The notes beneath the pieces are model-generated. The model had not been told where the DNA came from, did no database searches, and was given only the letters and a program-made list of their open reading frames with translations. DNA of 64,000 nt from JAHJDR01 sp964609965 (GTDB taxonomy: Bacteria > UBA10199 > JADGCS01): positions 1-64,000 of the forward strand of contig CAZSTS010000003.1 of NCBI GenBank assembly GCA_964609965.1. The letters are read 5' to 3'. Positions within the stretch are counted from its first letter, which is position 1. Every line of letters begins with the position of its first letter. A program made the position numbers and the translations under genes. This document shows, one piece after another, positions 26,104 through 35,089 of this stretch.

Positions 26104-26128
26104 AAAGGGATCAAGCTTTGATCCCTTT
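26104..26128. terminator. bidirectional rho-independent terminator
   Basis: AAAGGGATCAA and TTGATCCCTTT, an 11-bp perfect stem with a GCT loop, A-run on one side and TTTAT on the other, between the convergent amidohydrolase gene and the minus-strand gene 26154-26795. Confidence 0.88.
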
Positions 26129-26153
26129 ATAAGTTCAATATTCTTTTTCCAAT

Positions 26154-26795
26154 CTATTTCTTTTTCTTTCCTGGTGTGAATGTGATGGTGACAGCTGTGT
26201 CTGATGAACCAGCGGCATCATTAAATGGTGTTGTGTGTTGTCCAGCAAAAGGATTATCAGGTGATATGCCAGGGGTAACTCCTATGGTTATGTTCTCAAT
26301 CTTGATACCACGGTTTTCTAATATTTTTATGAGCCAATCTGGAAGAGGTGTTCCATTACCACCAGTACAAGGACCGGTTGGACCATTTTCGAGTTGATCA
26401 AAATACCATTCTACATATGACTGGCCATTTACTTTCTCATAATAATCATCCGTAAGACCTTCCATCTCAAGATCTACTCCTTCTTGTTCTGAACCATCTT
26501 GGTTTTGAAACTTTTGGAGTCCATTTTCCAATTGTGTAGCTGCACCTGAGGAAGAGCCTTCGTTTTCTTCATTTTCTTCTTCTGTTTCTCCATTTCCACT
26601 TTCATAATCCATATCTTCTTTGTTAGGAGGGCCATCAGGGACTCCTTGTAGGCATAGGTGGTTTGATAATTCGTGCTCATCTGGCATGTAATCATGATCT
26701 TGTTCACAAAATCCAATGCTTGGAATTAATAAAACCGTTAAAAGAGATAAAACAAAAAATATTTTGATAATATTAGTTTTTAGTATGTTTTTCAT
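26154..26795 (-). CDS. secreted acidic protein of unknown function
   Basis: 213 residues. Signal peptide cleaved near GFC-EQ. Mature part begins with an acidic D/E/N-rich region (DMDYESGNGETEEENEENEG), a coiled region, then a C-terminal half with ENRGIKIENITIGVTPGISPDNPFAG and a basic KKKK end. I do not recognise a family. The start is 26 codons inside the longest open frame because GGAGGT lies just before it and the signal peptide begins there. Monocistronic between terminator and a 289-base gap. Confidence 0.55.
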   Translation of the reverse strand: MKNILKTNIIKIFFVLSLLTVLLIPSIGFCEQDHDYMPDEHELSNHLCLQGVPDGPPNKEDMDYESGNGETEEENEENEGSSSGAATQLENGLQKFQNQDGSEQEGVDLEMEGLTDDYYEKVNGQSYVEWYFDQLENGPTGPCTGGNGTPLPDWLIKILENRGIKIENITIGVTPGISPDNPFAGQHTTPFNDAAGSSDTAVTITFTPGKKKK

Positions 26796-27084
26796 GGATA
26801 CCTCCGTATGCGCCACCCTTTTATAATGCAAAGGCCGTGCCATTGAGGTATGAAAACAACTAATTGAAATCATTGTATAATAACGGTTTTACTGTGGGTT
26901 TCAGGCTCTTTTTGGGGGGTATTTACCTGGGGGATGGGGGTATTCTTTCAACCATTCTTTTCGTTTGCTCAGCAAACAGACAATCTACAAAATCCACTAA
27001 AAACATGCGAACTTAGAAAACTTCTAACCGATAATAGGGGGGAGAATATTTAAAGTTTAGAATATTATAAGAAAGGAAGTTTTT
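26796..27084. other. intergenic, promoter region of tandem genes
   Basis: 289 bases between divergent genes. Holds a G-run cluster at 26913-26941 (three runs of 5-6 G with TAT/TAC between) of unknown meaning. Just before 27085 there is AGAAAGGAAG, the ribosome site repeated exactly before the second tandem gene. Confidence 0.4.
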
Positions 27085-27720
27085 ATGGTAGCAACAGTTC
27101 AACCAAGTATTCCAGTAGATACTATTCCAATTCCCGAACAACCTGATAGCGATTCTTATTCCCCAGGTTCTTCATTTCCTACTGAGACTCAAGAAGAATA
27201 TAGGCGTCGTAATAATATAGATTTGAGTGGTGTTTTACCCTTAGCCGTAACAGGGGCAACTGTGGTTGGTCTTGGAACATTGGTTGTTAGTACTTTGCCA
27301 CGAGAAGGTGATCATTATGAGGGGTATGTTGATGAGGGTTCTTTGGAATGGAGATCACAAAGAGCTTTTTATACAGCAGGGGCATTAACAGGTTCTGGCA
27401 TAGTGGCTAGTCTTGCTCAGTCTGCTTATAAAGGACAAGCAGATTATGTTGATGGACCATTAGACGTGGTACAAACGGTATCATACATTGGTGGCTCTAG
27501 CTTCTTGGCAGCGGGCGCTTTTATGGCCGAGGCTGAGGATCCTACTAGTAGAGATGGTCTTGGTATTATGGGTGGGGCGGGTGTTTTATTTGCTGCGGTA
27601 AGAACCTTTCAAGTTGCAAAGGGGCTTACTCAAAGAGTTCAGAGTAATAGAGCGAATAGAGATCACCAAGTTTCACTTGTATCAACAGGTAATGCTATTG
27701 CGCTTCAAGGGACGTTTTAA
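27085..27720 (+). CDS. four-helix membrane protein, tandem family copy 1
   Basis: 211 residues, unknown family. A Pro/Glu-rich cytoplasmic-looking N-terminus, then four hydrophobic glycine/alanine-rich segments (about 50-72, 93-115, 130-155, 162-185), a basic region and a conserved C-terminal end GNAIALQGTF. The first 25 bases of the gene and the ribosome site match copy 2 almost exactly, so the copies arose by duplication. No signal peptide. Possible roles (channel, toxin-like pore, membrane organiser) cannot be told apart. Confidence 0.6.
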   Translation: MVATVQPSIPVDTIPIPEQPDSDSYSPGSSFPTETQEEYRRRNNIDLSGVLPLAVTGATVVGLGTLVVSTLPREGDHYEGYVDEGSLEWRSQRAFYTAGALTGSGIVASLAQSAYKGQADYVDGPLDVVQTVSYIGGSSFLAAGAFMAEAEDPTSRDGLGIMGGAGVLFAAVRTFQVAKGLTQRVQSNRANRDHQVSLVSTGNAIALQGTF

Positions 27721-27750
27721 GTTTATTAAATAATTAGAAAGGAAGTTTTT

Positions 27751-28383
27751 ATGGTAGCAGCAGTTCAACCAAGTTATACAGAGATTCCAGAAACCACAGA
27801 AAATTCATTTGTTCCTGAGTCTCAAGGTGTTCCTACTGAGAAACCACAAGAAGAGGTGTCACGTCGCGAAATTAACTGGACTTCTGTTCCTCCCTTGGCA
27901 GCAACAGGACTTGTTTTGGCTGGTGCTGGAACCGGTGCTGCTTATTTATTATCGCATGATAACTCTTCTTACGAATCTCCAAGACAAAGAGTTGCTACAA
28001 GAGCTCAGGTTATCTTTTTTGCTGTTGGTACTGCTGGTATAGGTACATCTGTTATCGATACTGTTTATAGTAATAGAGTTCTTTCTAGTAAACAAGAAGA
28101 CTATGTGAATGTTACTTTTGATACAATTCTAGACGCATCTATGATTGTAGGGTCGGGAGCAATGGCAACAGGTTTTTTTATGAGCATGCCTGATGCTGAG
28201 CAAGGAGATGGCAGGGCTTTGTTAGCTGTAGGTGGTGGAGTTTCTGCACTCACAGCTGGTATTGGAGCCTTTCATGTGGCTAGAAATATTGTTGATGGAG
28301 TTCGATATAACAAAGTGCATAGAGCTCGCCAAGTTTCTTTGGCTTCAACAGGGAATGGTATTGCGCTTCAAGGGACGTTTTAA
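27751..28383 (+). CDS. four-helix membrane protein, tandem family copy 2
   Basis: 210 residues. Same plan as copy 1: N-terminus MVAAVQPSYTEIPE, RREINWTSVPPLAATGLVLAGAG before the first hydrophobic segment, four such segments and the end GNGIALQGTF. Starts 30 bases after copy 1 with the same AAAGGAAGTTTTT leader. Immediately followed by structured repeat copy B, whose first arm begins 13 bases after the stop. Confidence 0.6.
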   Translation: MVAAVQPSYTEIPETTENSFVPESQGVPTEKPQEEVSRREINWTSVPPLAATGLVLAGAGTGAAYLLSHDNSSYESPRQRVATRAQVIFFAVGTAGIGTSVIDTVYSNRVLSSKQEDYVNVTFDTILDASMIVGSGAMATGFFMSMPDAEQGDGRALLAVGGGVSALTAGIGAFHVARNIVDGVRYNKVHRARQVSLASTGNGIALQGTF

Positions 28384-28395
28384 GAAGGGTTTTTT

Positions 28396-28588
28396 ATCCC
28401 AATTATTACGCTGACCGCTTCATTCATAGGATTCCGCTTAAAAAATGTGAAACGTAGGGGCATTCATTGTCAGCTTTTGTAGGCTGCTTTTGGCAGCTGG
28501 ACAAAAACTGACGGAAACAATTTCAAATCATCAACATTTTTTCAGTCAGCTCCATAATCGGGATGGGCTTGTTTTGCCTTACGGCAAA
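28396..28588. repeat. structured intergenic repeat, copy B
   Basis: Same fold as copy A: outer arms at 28396-28415 (identical 20 bases to copy A) and 28545-28564, second stem AAAAAATGT/ACATTTTTT (28440-28448 with 28534-28542), third stem GTCAGCTTTTGT/ACAAAAACTGAC (28469-28480 with 28501-28512), and apical GCTGCT-TTT-GGCAGC where a C-to-T change relative to copy A keeps pairing as a G-U wobble. Ends with TTTGCC-TTAC-GGCAAA. Confidence 0.8.
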
Positions 28589-28606
28589 GCTGGTTTTTCA
28601 AATTCA

Positions 28607-28626
28607 CTGGACACAAATGTGTCCAG
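28607..28626 (+). terminator. hairpin with T-run
   Basis: CTGGACAC-AAAT-GTGTCCAG followed by TTTTTG. A compact terminator ending transcription from the tandem genes before copy 3; copy 3 then needs its own promoter in 28627-28700. Confidence 0.75.
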
Positions 28627-28710
28627 TTTTTGCGTGTTTGGGGCAACAGTGATTGCAGTTTGCCGATAATAAGTTACAGAATATTTAATGTAACACGAAA
28701 GGAAGATACC

Positions 28711-29343
28711 ATGGCAACTCAAATTCCTGCAGAACTTGCACCACAACCTAGCGAAACTTCTTATATTTATGATACCCCAATGCCTAAGTCTGAGCCTGAG
28801 ACTTCAGAAGAACCTAAGCGTCAGATCCAATGGAATACTGTTGTCCCTTTGGCAACAACAGGGGTAGCTTTAACTGGTGCTGGAGCAGGCCTTGCTGTTT
28901 CTTTAGCTAGAATAAGAAATGGTGATACATATGCTGAGGCTTCTCCAAGAGATAAGGTCTCACGGCAATTTACTTCTGTAACTATGGCAACTTTTGGTGC
29001 TGGCCTGGCAACAGGTGCTATTCATTGTGTTAATAATAATACAGTTCTTCCTTCGGCGCAGCCTGATTATGTTGAAAAAACTTTAACGGTAGTAGAAATG
29101 ACTTCGTTTTTGGTTGGATCAGCTTCTTTGGCAACAAGTGCATTTGCGGCTGAAAAAAGCACCACTGCTGATAAGGCCTTTCTCAATGGTATAGGGACGC
29201 TTGGTGCTTTAGCCTTTGCGACAGGTGCAGTTGCATCTGGAATGGAGCTTGCGGATACAATTCGCTATAATAAAGCAAGGAATGAAAGTCGTGTTTCATT
29301 CACACCAACGAGTAATGGTATTGCGCTTCAAGGGACGTTTTAA
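28711..29343 (+). CDS. four-helix membrane protein, tandem family copy 3
   Basis: 210 residues. N-terminal Pro-rich region, RQIQWNTVVPLATTGVALTGAGAG leading into the first of four hydrophobic segments, then the conserved end SNGIALQGTF. More diverged than copies 1 and 2 in the first 30 residues. The start is 27 codons inside the longest frame, chosen for AAAGGAAG and the alignment with the others. Like copy 2 it is followed after 13 bases by the left arm of the structured repeat (truncated copy D), so gene and repeat were duplicated as a unit. Confidence 0.6.
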   Translation: MATQIPAELAPQPSETSYIYDTPMPKSEPETSEEPKRQIQWNTVVPLATTGVALTGAGAGLAVSLARIRNGDTYAEASPRDKVSRQFTSVTMATFGAGLATGAIHCVNNNTVLPSAQPDYVEKTLTVVEMTSFLVGSASLATSAFAAEKSTTADKAFLNGIGTLGALAFATGAVASGMELADTIRYNKARNESRVSFTPTSNGIALQGTF

Positions 29344-29356
29344 GAAGGTTTCTTTT

Positions 29357-29388
29357 ATCCCCATTATTACGCTGACCGCTTCATCCAG
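29357..29388. repeat. structured intergenic repeat, truncated copy D
   Basis: ATCCCCATTATTACGCTGAC at 29357-29376 then CGCTTCATCCAG; the left arm matches copies A and B with one change, but the right half is absent because the minus-strand lipoprotein gene ends there. Confidence 0.7.
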
Positions 29389-29408
29389 ATGGTGGTTTTA
29401 ATTCACTA

Positions 29409-30512
29409 TCAATAAAACTCACCCATCAACCAAGATTCTTGAACAATGCTATCGATTTGAGATTGCCAGTTTGCCACGCTGTCCCCAGTCCCATACAATT
29501 CTGAAGCAAATCCATTTGTTGAAGTATCATCGCTATAACGATCTGGTAGGTCGTCTACTGTCGATGTTCGCTCTGACCAGAAGGGTGTGGCTACAGTACA
29601 TTCTTCTGCTGTGATGTCGCTGTCTTCTATGAGTTGCCCGCCTGTAAACAGACTGGTTTGACCTAACTCCGCACCTGTATTGTAAGTGACTGTGCTCATA
29701 CAAACATTTTGAGTCGTGTCATTCCAACTTAAGCGAATAGAGTGTTCAGCAAACTCTCGTGTGGGAGGTTCTGATTCAATAATAAGAATTTCACTCACAC
29801 AATCCTTAGTGTCTGTATCACACTCATAAGTAAGATTAGGAACAATGTAATGCCCGCTTGTGCTGTTATAGATGTCAGCCGTAAAACTCATTCTAGTGGA
29901 AGCGGAATCTGAGACATCAAATGACAAGCCCATAAAACGAATACCAGAGGCAGCAGTGTCATTTAGTTTTTCAGGATGAACAAAAGAAAAAATGCCGACT
30001 ATTGGAGATCCATCGGAGTCTGTTTGAAAAAGATAATAAGCCCATATCTTTGAATTGGTGCTATTATAGATCACGACCTGGATAAATTCATCGTCGCGTA
30101 AACTCACAGAAACAGCCCAAGTCTTTGTGACGCCGGCAATGCTGACATCTTCCACAAGATAGCTTGTGGGTTCTGAACTTAGTGAAAAGTCCGTGTCAGC
30201 AGCAATAAGCGCAGCCACTGTTTCACCCCATATTTCTAGCTCTGCAAGATTTGTCATAGCAATAGAAAAAGGACCATTGATAACAACGTTTGACCATATT
30301 GTAGAAGGATCTGTGAGATAGGATAGGCTGGTTGCTGCGCTGGAATCAGTGAGTGTAGTTTGGAAGATGTTTTCATCAAAGTCTGGGAGAAGGCTAACAG
30401 TAGGAATTGTAGGTGGATTAGAAATGCTAGTGCCGCCACCTTCGTTTGAACAGGCTCCACAGAAAATAGAGAAAAGAATACAAAGGAGGAGTATGTTAAT
30501 TCTTTTTGTCAT
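29409..30512 (-). CDS. lipoprotein paired with TIGR02147 gene
   Basis: 367 residues, unknown function. Signal peptide with lipobox CGAC near residue 21, then a beta-rich secreted domain of about 340 residues with several Cys pairs (YECDTDTKDC). Its ATG overlaps the TGA of the TIGR02147 gene by 4 bases, with GGAG inside the upstream gene. The region SSAATSLSYLT near residue 57 recalls STAETSLSFVT of the lipoprotein at 50.4-51.4 kb, hinting at distant kinship. It should be exported and tethered to a membrane. Confidence 0.68.
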   Translation of the reverse strand: MTKRINILLLCILFSIFCGACSNEGGGTSISNPPTIPTVSLLPDFDENIFQTTLTDSSAATSLSYLTDPSTIWSNVVINGPFSIAMTNLAELEIWGETVAALIAADTDFSLSSEPTSYLVEDVSIAGVTKTWAVSVSLRDDEFIQVVIYNSTNSKIWAYYLFQTDSDGSPIVGIFSFVHPEKLNDTAASGIRFMGLSFDVSDSASTRMSFTADIYNSTSGHYIVPNLTYECDTDTKDCVSEILIIESEPPTREFAEHSIRLSWNDTTQNVCMSTVTYNTGAELGQTSLFTGGQLIEDSDITAEECTVATPFWSERTSTVDDLPDRYSDDTSTNGFASELYGTGDSVANWQSQIDSIVQESWLMGEFY

Positions 30513-31375
30513 GACTTGTCTCCGGGTTTTTTCCAGGTAGCAGGGAATAGCTGAAAATTAACGTGATAGACTTCATCACATGTGCCAATTTCATTAGATC
30601 GATTAACTATCCAATCACGAAAACGGATGTACTCTGTGACAATTTCATCAAGCATGCTGTTTGGAAGAGTGAGTGTGAGCGACTGGTAGTTTCTTATGTC
30701 TTGTTCGAGGTAGCCTAAAGATCGTCTCGCTTTATTGAGAACAGTATCATGAAAGTGATAGGCCTCGATAGCTTGAGTGTTTTTGTCTGGGGTTTGAATA
30801 AAGGCTTGTGTCTGTTCAAGCTTGCCCTGGCCGTTGCGTTTAAGCAGGCCAAGGTCAATGAGGGTCTCTACAGCTTTTTTGGCCTCTTGGGTTGTGATGG
30901 GGGGTGCGCAGCGCTCAGCAATCCATTCATAATCTTCTTTAAAATCATTTAGCAAAACCATCTCTCTGATTGTGACGTAGTAGTCTCTTGTGAAATAGCG
31001 AAAGTGTTTTCTTTTAAGGATAAATTCTTGAGAGCTAGGTCTTAAATCCAGAAGCGTTTCAAAGTATTCCCTTTTTTTGTCTGGTTTTTTTGCCTGGTTG
31101 TATTGGACCATTGTTTCAAAATAGATTTTTTCACGCCCCTTTATTTCGAATGCTTTTGCAAAGGCTTCGCAAGTGTCGCGAGTGAGTCGTCGTTTGCCAT
31201 CTAATATCATCTTAAGAAGTCCTGGAGATTTAAGGCCAGCTTTATCGGTGAGTACTTTTAATGTAAAACCAGAGCGCTTTTCTTTAAACTCCTCCAGAAG
31301 GTCTTTTAGAAACAGTCTAAAATCCAGGTATTCGTAAATATTGATCCTGATCTTTGTAGGGTCTGGGCGTCTCAT
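30509..31375 (-). CDS. TIGR02147 family (DUF4423) regulator
   Basis: 288 residues. NIYEYLDFRLFLKDLLEEFK, then FTLKVLTDKAGLKSPGLLKMILDGKRRLT, the family N-terminus; the DUF4423 half carries YYVTIREMVLLNDF and EEAKKAVETLIDLGLLKRNGQGK-like text (winged-helix like). Cytoplasmic. Overlaps the downstream lipoprotein gene by 4 bases (ATGA). About 290 bases of A/T-rich DNA separate it from the divergent beta-helix gene. Confidence 0.8.
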   Translation of the reverse strand: MRRPDPTKIRINIYEYLDFRLFLKDLLEEFKEKRSGFTLKVLTDKAGLKSPGLLKMILDGKRRLTRDTCEAFAKAFEIKGREKIYFETMVQYNQAKKPDKKREYFETLLDLRPSSQEFILKRKHFRYFTRDYYVTIREMVLLNDFKEDYEWIAERCAPPITTQEAKKAVETLIDLGLLKRNGQGKLEQTQAFIQTPDKNTQAIEAYHFHDTVLNKARRSLGYLEQDIRNYQSLTLTLPNSMLDEIVTEYIRFRDWIVNRSNEIGTCDEVYHVNFQLFPATWKKPGDKS

Positions 31376-31550
31376 AAGTTCTATTCTATCTTCTCATAAA
31401 TTAACATAAAATACAATAATTATGAAATAAAGGCTGTTCTGGCAAAGGTGTATAACCATAATAATAGAATAATCCGTTAATAAGCAATACTATAAAGTAT
31501 TGTAATATTTGATATAATAAAATAATAAAAGAAAAAATAAACAAATACTG

Positions 31551-31578
31551 TTGAAATAGGCGTTTATTTGTGTATAAT
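31551..31578 (+). promoter_or_regulatory. sigma70-type promoter
   Basis: TTGAAA, 16-base spacer, TATAAT, 90 bases upstream of the beta-helix lipoprotein gene at 31669. Close to consensus; position and orientation fit. Confidence 0.6.
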
Positions 31579-31668
31579 AGAATATGAACTAAAAATTAAA
31601 TAATATGATCTTATGATTATGGGCTCAAAGAGGGGCCAGATGATAAGCATCAGGAGAAAGGGCATTTT

Positions 31669-33840
31669 ATGAAGACATCAAAACACTATTCAAATTTATA
31701 TGCAGCTGTAAGCATTCCCGTAATAGTTGCCAGGCAAATGATTTTTTGGACAATTATCGCTTGTTTATTCATGGCAGTTTCGTGCGGTAGTTCATCAAAT
31801 TCTGACTCACTACAGATAGGTGAGTTGCCAGAAGCAGAATATTGCGGTGCGGAAGCTCCAGAACTAGAATTGGCTACAGCGGATCCTTTTGCTGATCTTC
31901 GTTATCAAGAACCAGCAGCTGATCTGGTTTCTCCCTTTGAAGCCTGCGAAGCAGCTTACGATGAACTTATGTCAAGTCGCGTGGCTTGTGATCTCGTTTC
32001 AGGTCGCCGTACATTATTAGTAAGCCAGCAGGGTGAGGATGATCCTAGGTGGCAAACAGATTCTTTTGATGACCTCTTTAGCAATATTCAAACGGCAATT
32101 GATGACGCTAATCATTGCGATACCATCATTGTTCGCCCTGGTACTTATCAAGAATATTTGCGTATCGCAGATAAGGACGTGCAGATATTCTCAGATACTT
32201 GGAATGAAGATGCCACAAGCGAAGATGGAAATGAACGCGTTGATAGTTATACGGCTGAGAATATTGACTTGTTACACTATTATGAAACTGGCGAACGAAA
32301 TGTTGTAAAGAGTCAACAGACTTATCGTAAACCACTCAAGCGCACTGTGCGCACTATTCTTCAGGGTGGAGGTTTTGAAGAAGGGCCCACACTTGGAGAG
32401 ACTATTTCAATCGTTGATGGTGATGCCAGTGATCCTAATGCAGGTTGTGGTAACAGGCGACCCATGGTGGACTTTGTTGCCGGTACAACGCGTAACACTA
32501 TCTTTGATGGGTTTATCGTTACACTCATGCCACAGCAAGATCACACAATTCCTGGTCACGGTCACACATTACAAAATAGGGGCGGTTCTCCTATTATTCG
32601 ACACAATGTTATTTTCAATAATGGTTCAACAGGTGTTGGTGTTCACGCCAACTTTATTGATACCACTCCTTTGACGCCATCTTGCGATTCTGACCCTTCT
32701 TTGGAGCAAGAGACTTTTTCGAACGGTGATTACCGTAATAGCAATGTACAATACAGACCTGTGCCTCTTATCTATGATAACATTTCTTACCAGAACAATG
32801 GTTTGGGTCTTGGTAACAATCATTACTCTTGTGCGGTGATGATAAATAACGAGGCGTTTTGGAATGCTGTTCCTGGCGAAGAAGATGCTCTCCAATCTCC
32901 TGGTATTGGCACGCGTCACGGAGCCAAGCCTTATTTAGAATATAATATTGTCTACGAGAACGCTTGGACTGGTATTGCTGTTCATCAAGGTTATCTCCAA
33001 CCAGCGAGTGAGTGTGCTGACAATCCTCAGACATGCAATCACATAGACGAGCGCACACAAGCTGTTGTTTTAAACAACATTGTTTTTGACAATGGTTTTG
33101 GCGAAACAGCTATTGAGAACCAAGGCGGTATTGGTCTTGATGGTGTTGGTTTACCTGATGAGCCTGTGTTGGTTAAAGGAAACATTGTCTACGCATCTCA
33201 TGTTACTGGCATAGGTGTCAGAAACGAATATGCTGGTGAAGCTCGTGGATTTGTTATGGATGATACATACGCTCAAATCATAGGTAACACGGTTTTTAGT
33301 AATGCTAATCAAGGGATTGGCTGTAAGGGATCAGAAAATGGCACGAGTCATTGTAGTGTTGTTGGAAATGATACCTACTGGAACACTGGTGCGGGAATTG
33401 CTTTTAACGAGTCATCTTCTGGAAACATGCTTAACAATGTTACTGCTTGTAATAGTCAGGCAGGGATCACTACCTTGAAAACCGAAAACGAGATAACCAT
33501 TGTGAACAACATTGCCTACTTTAATGTATTGGCGGGCATTATCGATCCAGGTTTGGAACATGACTACAATCTGCTTAGTGGTAATAATGATCAAGCTGTT
33601 GTCTGTGTTGATCCACAGGCAGAAGCGTGCATGAAAAAACAATACGGTGTAGAAAATGGTGGTAGTGAACCAGGATCTCATGATATCTTCGTAGATCCCC
33701 TATTTAACAGCCCTCTACAATATGATTACACACTTCAAAGCACCTCTCCTTGCATTGATGCAGGGACTGATATTTCATCTTACACTTCAGACTGGGTCAT
33801 GCAGGGGAGTGCTTTTGATTGTGGAAGTCATGAAATGTAA
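31669..33840 (+). CDS. large parallel beta-helix lipoprotein
   Basis: 723 residues. Signal with an unusually long N-region (about 25 residues) and a lipobox AVSC near residue 39. From about residue 110 the protein reads as a right-handed parallel beta-helix with repeated N-x-I/V-x-x-N-x-x-G-I turns (e.g. HNVIFNNGSTGVGV, GNTVFSNANQGIG), and Cys pairs that may cross-link turns. It ends in a Choice-of-anchor-like SPCIDAGTD segment common in secreted bacterial beta-helix proteins. No lyase residues assigned; adhesion or polysaccharide binding is possible. AGGAGAAAGGG precedes the start; the methyltransferase gene follows after 22 bases. Confidence 0.75.
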   Translation: MKTSKHYSNLYAAVSIPVIVARQMIFWTIIACLFMAVSCGSSSNSDSLQIGELPEAEYCGAEAPELELATADPFADLRYQEPAADLVSPFEACEAAYDELMSSRVACDLVSGRRTLLVSQQGEDDPRWQTDSFDDLFSNIQTAIDDANHCDTIIVRPGTYQEYLRIADKDVQIFSDTWNEDATSEDGNERVDSYTAENIDLLHYYETGERNVVKSQQTYRKPLKRTVRTILQGGGFEEGPTLGETISIVDGDASDPNAGCGNRRPMVDFVAGTTRNTIFDGFIVTLMPQQDHTIPGHGHTLQNRGGSPIIRHNVIFNNGSTGVGVHANFIDTTPLTPSCDSDPSLEQETFSNGDYRNSNVQYRPVPLIYDNISYQNNGLGLGNNHYSCAVMINNEAFWNAVPGEEDALQSPGIGTRHGAKPYLEYNIVYENAWTGIAVHQGYLQPASECADNPQTCNHIDERTQAVVLNNIVFDNGFGETAIENQGGIGLDGVGLPDEPVLVKGNIVYASHVTGIGVRNEYAGEARGFVMDDTYAQIIGNTVFSNANQGIGCKGSENGTSHCSVVGNDTYWNTGAGIAFNESSSGNMLNNVTACNSQAGITTLKTENEITIVNNIAYFNVLAGIIDPGLEHDYNLLSGNNDQAVVCVDPQAEACMKKQYGVENGGSEPGSHDIFVDPLFNSPLQYDYTLQSTSPCIDAGTDISSYTSDWVMQGSAFDCGSHEM

Positions 33841-33862
33841 ATTTATTCCATAGGAGAAAAAA

Positions 33863-35089
33863 ATGATACACAACGAAGTGAATACAACAAAAAGTGATAA
33901 TAAAAAGACAAAAAGCAAAAGAGTGTTAGATGTTCTTTTGAAAATCGGGGCATTCTTTATCATATTGGAACCAATCTGGATGTTGCTTCCGTTTGCTGGT
34001 TTTCTTTATGGATCTGTCATGCATATTGAGGTCCTCAGCCGTCATCTAGCAACTTCCTGGTTGGTTCATTTTGTACTGCCAGTTCATACGCTGTTCCCAG
34101 TTGGGCTTATTCTCATTGTTCTTGGGTTTCTTATTTTTCTCGTAGGGGCCTCACAAATATATTTAGCCAAGCTTCTGAAAAAGGGGCAGGTAAAGACGGG
34201 GCTCTATCGGTACTTCAGGCACCCACAGTATTTAGCGTTGACTGTGTTTGGCATTGGGATTTTGCTTACCTGGGGAAGGTTTATTACTTACATTGCTTTC
34301 TTTATCATGCTCTGGCTCTATTATTTTCTTTCGAAAAGCGAAGAAAAGAATTGCTTAGAATTCTTTGGTAAAGAGTATGAAGATCATTGTAAGAAGACGT
34401 TCTTTCTCTTTCCAGGAGAAAAATACATTTCAGCCTTTGTCAGAAGGTCTTTTTTGTCCCAGATGCCAAAATGGACTGCGGTCATTGTTTCTTTTGTTCT
34501 GGTAATGAGTGTAGCAATAGGGAGTGGTCTCTTGATTCAGAATACAAAAATCGAATTGAGAAACACGCTACCTGTTATAGAAGGAACTTTTACAGTTTCT
34601 ACTGACGCATCTGACCCAGTAAAACTTTTGATGGTAAAAGGTCCTGCTCTTCAAGCCGCTCCTTCTCAAAAGGTTCGTGACCAATTCATGGATAAATTTT
34701 TTGAAGCGCTTCGGTCTTCTTCAAAAATAAATGAAGCGTTAGGTAAATATGATTTGGGAAAAGATCATACCTTGTTGGCTTTTCTTACACCAGGAAGCAA
34801 TTGGTATGATGGAGCACATGGAGACTATAAAAAAGCAAAGGTGAATGTGTTTCTTCTTGTTATGAAAACCCCAGTGGCCTTTACTGGCGATAACTTTAGA
34901 GAATTTAGAAATAACTGGAAGATATTAAAATTAGTAAGAGCTAAAGAGCTTTCTTATAATAGGATGGAAGCAGGACAGGATCCTGTTGAAGGAGAAGTAA
35001 TTATTAAAGGACCACCTTTAGGAAAGAAGGGCCTCTTTTTTCAGATTAAAATGAAAGAGCGAATCAATTTCTTCTTAAGTGGTGTGTAA
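33863..35089 (+). CDS. membrane isoprenylcysteine/phospholipid-type methyltransferase
   Basis: 408 residues. At least three hydrophobic segments before residue 160, then the signature GLYRYFRHPQYLALTVFGIG and a following KEYEDHCKK, typical of the ICMT/PEMT superfamily that uses SAM to methylate lipids or prenylcysteine in the membrane. A further membrane segment near 205-225 leads into a ~180-residue C-terminal domain not found in the usual family, which I do not recognise. Linked to the beta-helix lipoprotein gene by a 22-base gap. Confidence 0.68.
   Translation: MIHNEVNTTKSDNKKTKSKRVLDVLLKIGAFFIILEPIWMLLPFAGFLYGSVMHIEVLSRHLATSWLVHFVLPVHTLFPVGLILIVLGFLIFLVGASQIYLAKLLKKGQVKTGLYRYFRHPQYLALTVFGIGILLTWGRFITYIAFFIMLWLYYFLSKSEEKNCLEFFGKEYEDHCKKTFFLFPGEKYISAFVRRSFLSQMPKWTAVIVSFVLVMSVAIGSGLLIQNTKIELRNTLPVIEGTFTVSTDASDPVKLLMVKGPALQAAPSQKVRDQFMDKFFEALRSSSKINEALGKYDLGKDHTLLAFLTPGSNWYDGAHGDYKKAKVNVFLLVMKTPVAFTGDNFREFRNNWKILKLVRAKELSYNRMEAGQDPVEGEVIIKGPPLGKKGLFFQIKMKERINFFLSGV

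Noticed and set aside
26913..26944. G-run cluster as a third CsoR operator
   Set aside because: The runs are direct repeats of G, not a palindrome of the CCCCC/GGGGG kind, and no fitting promoter was seen.
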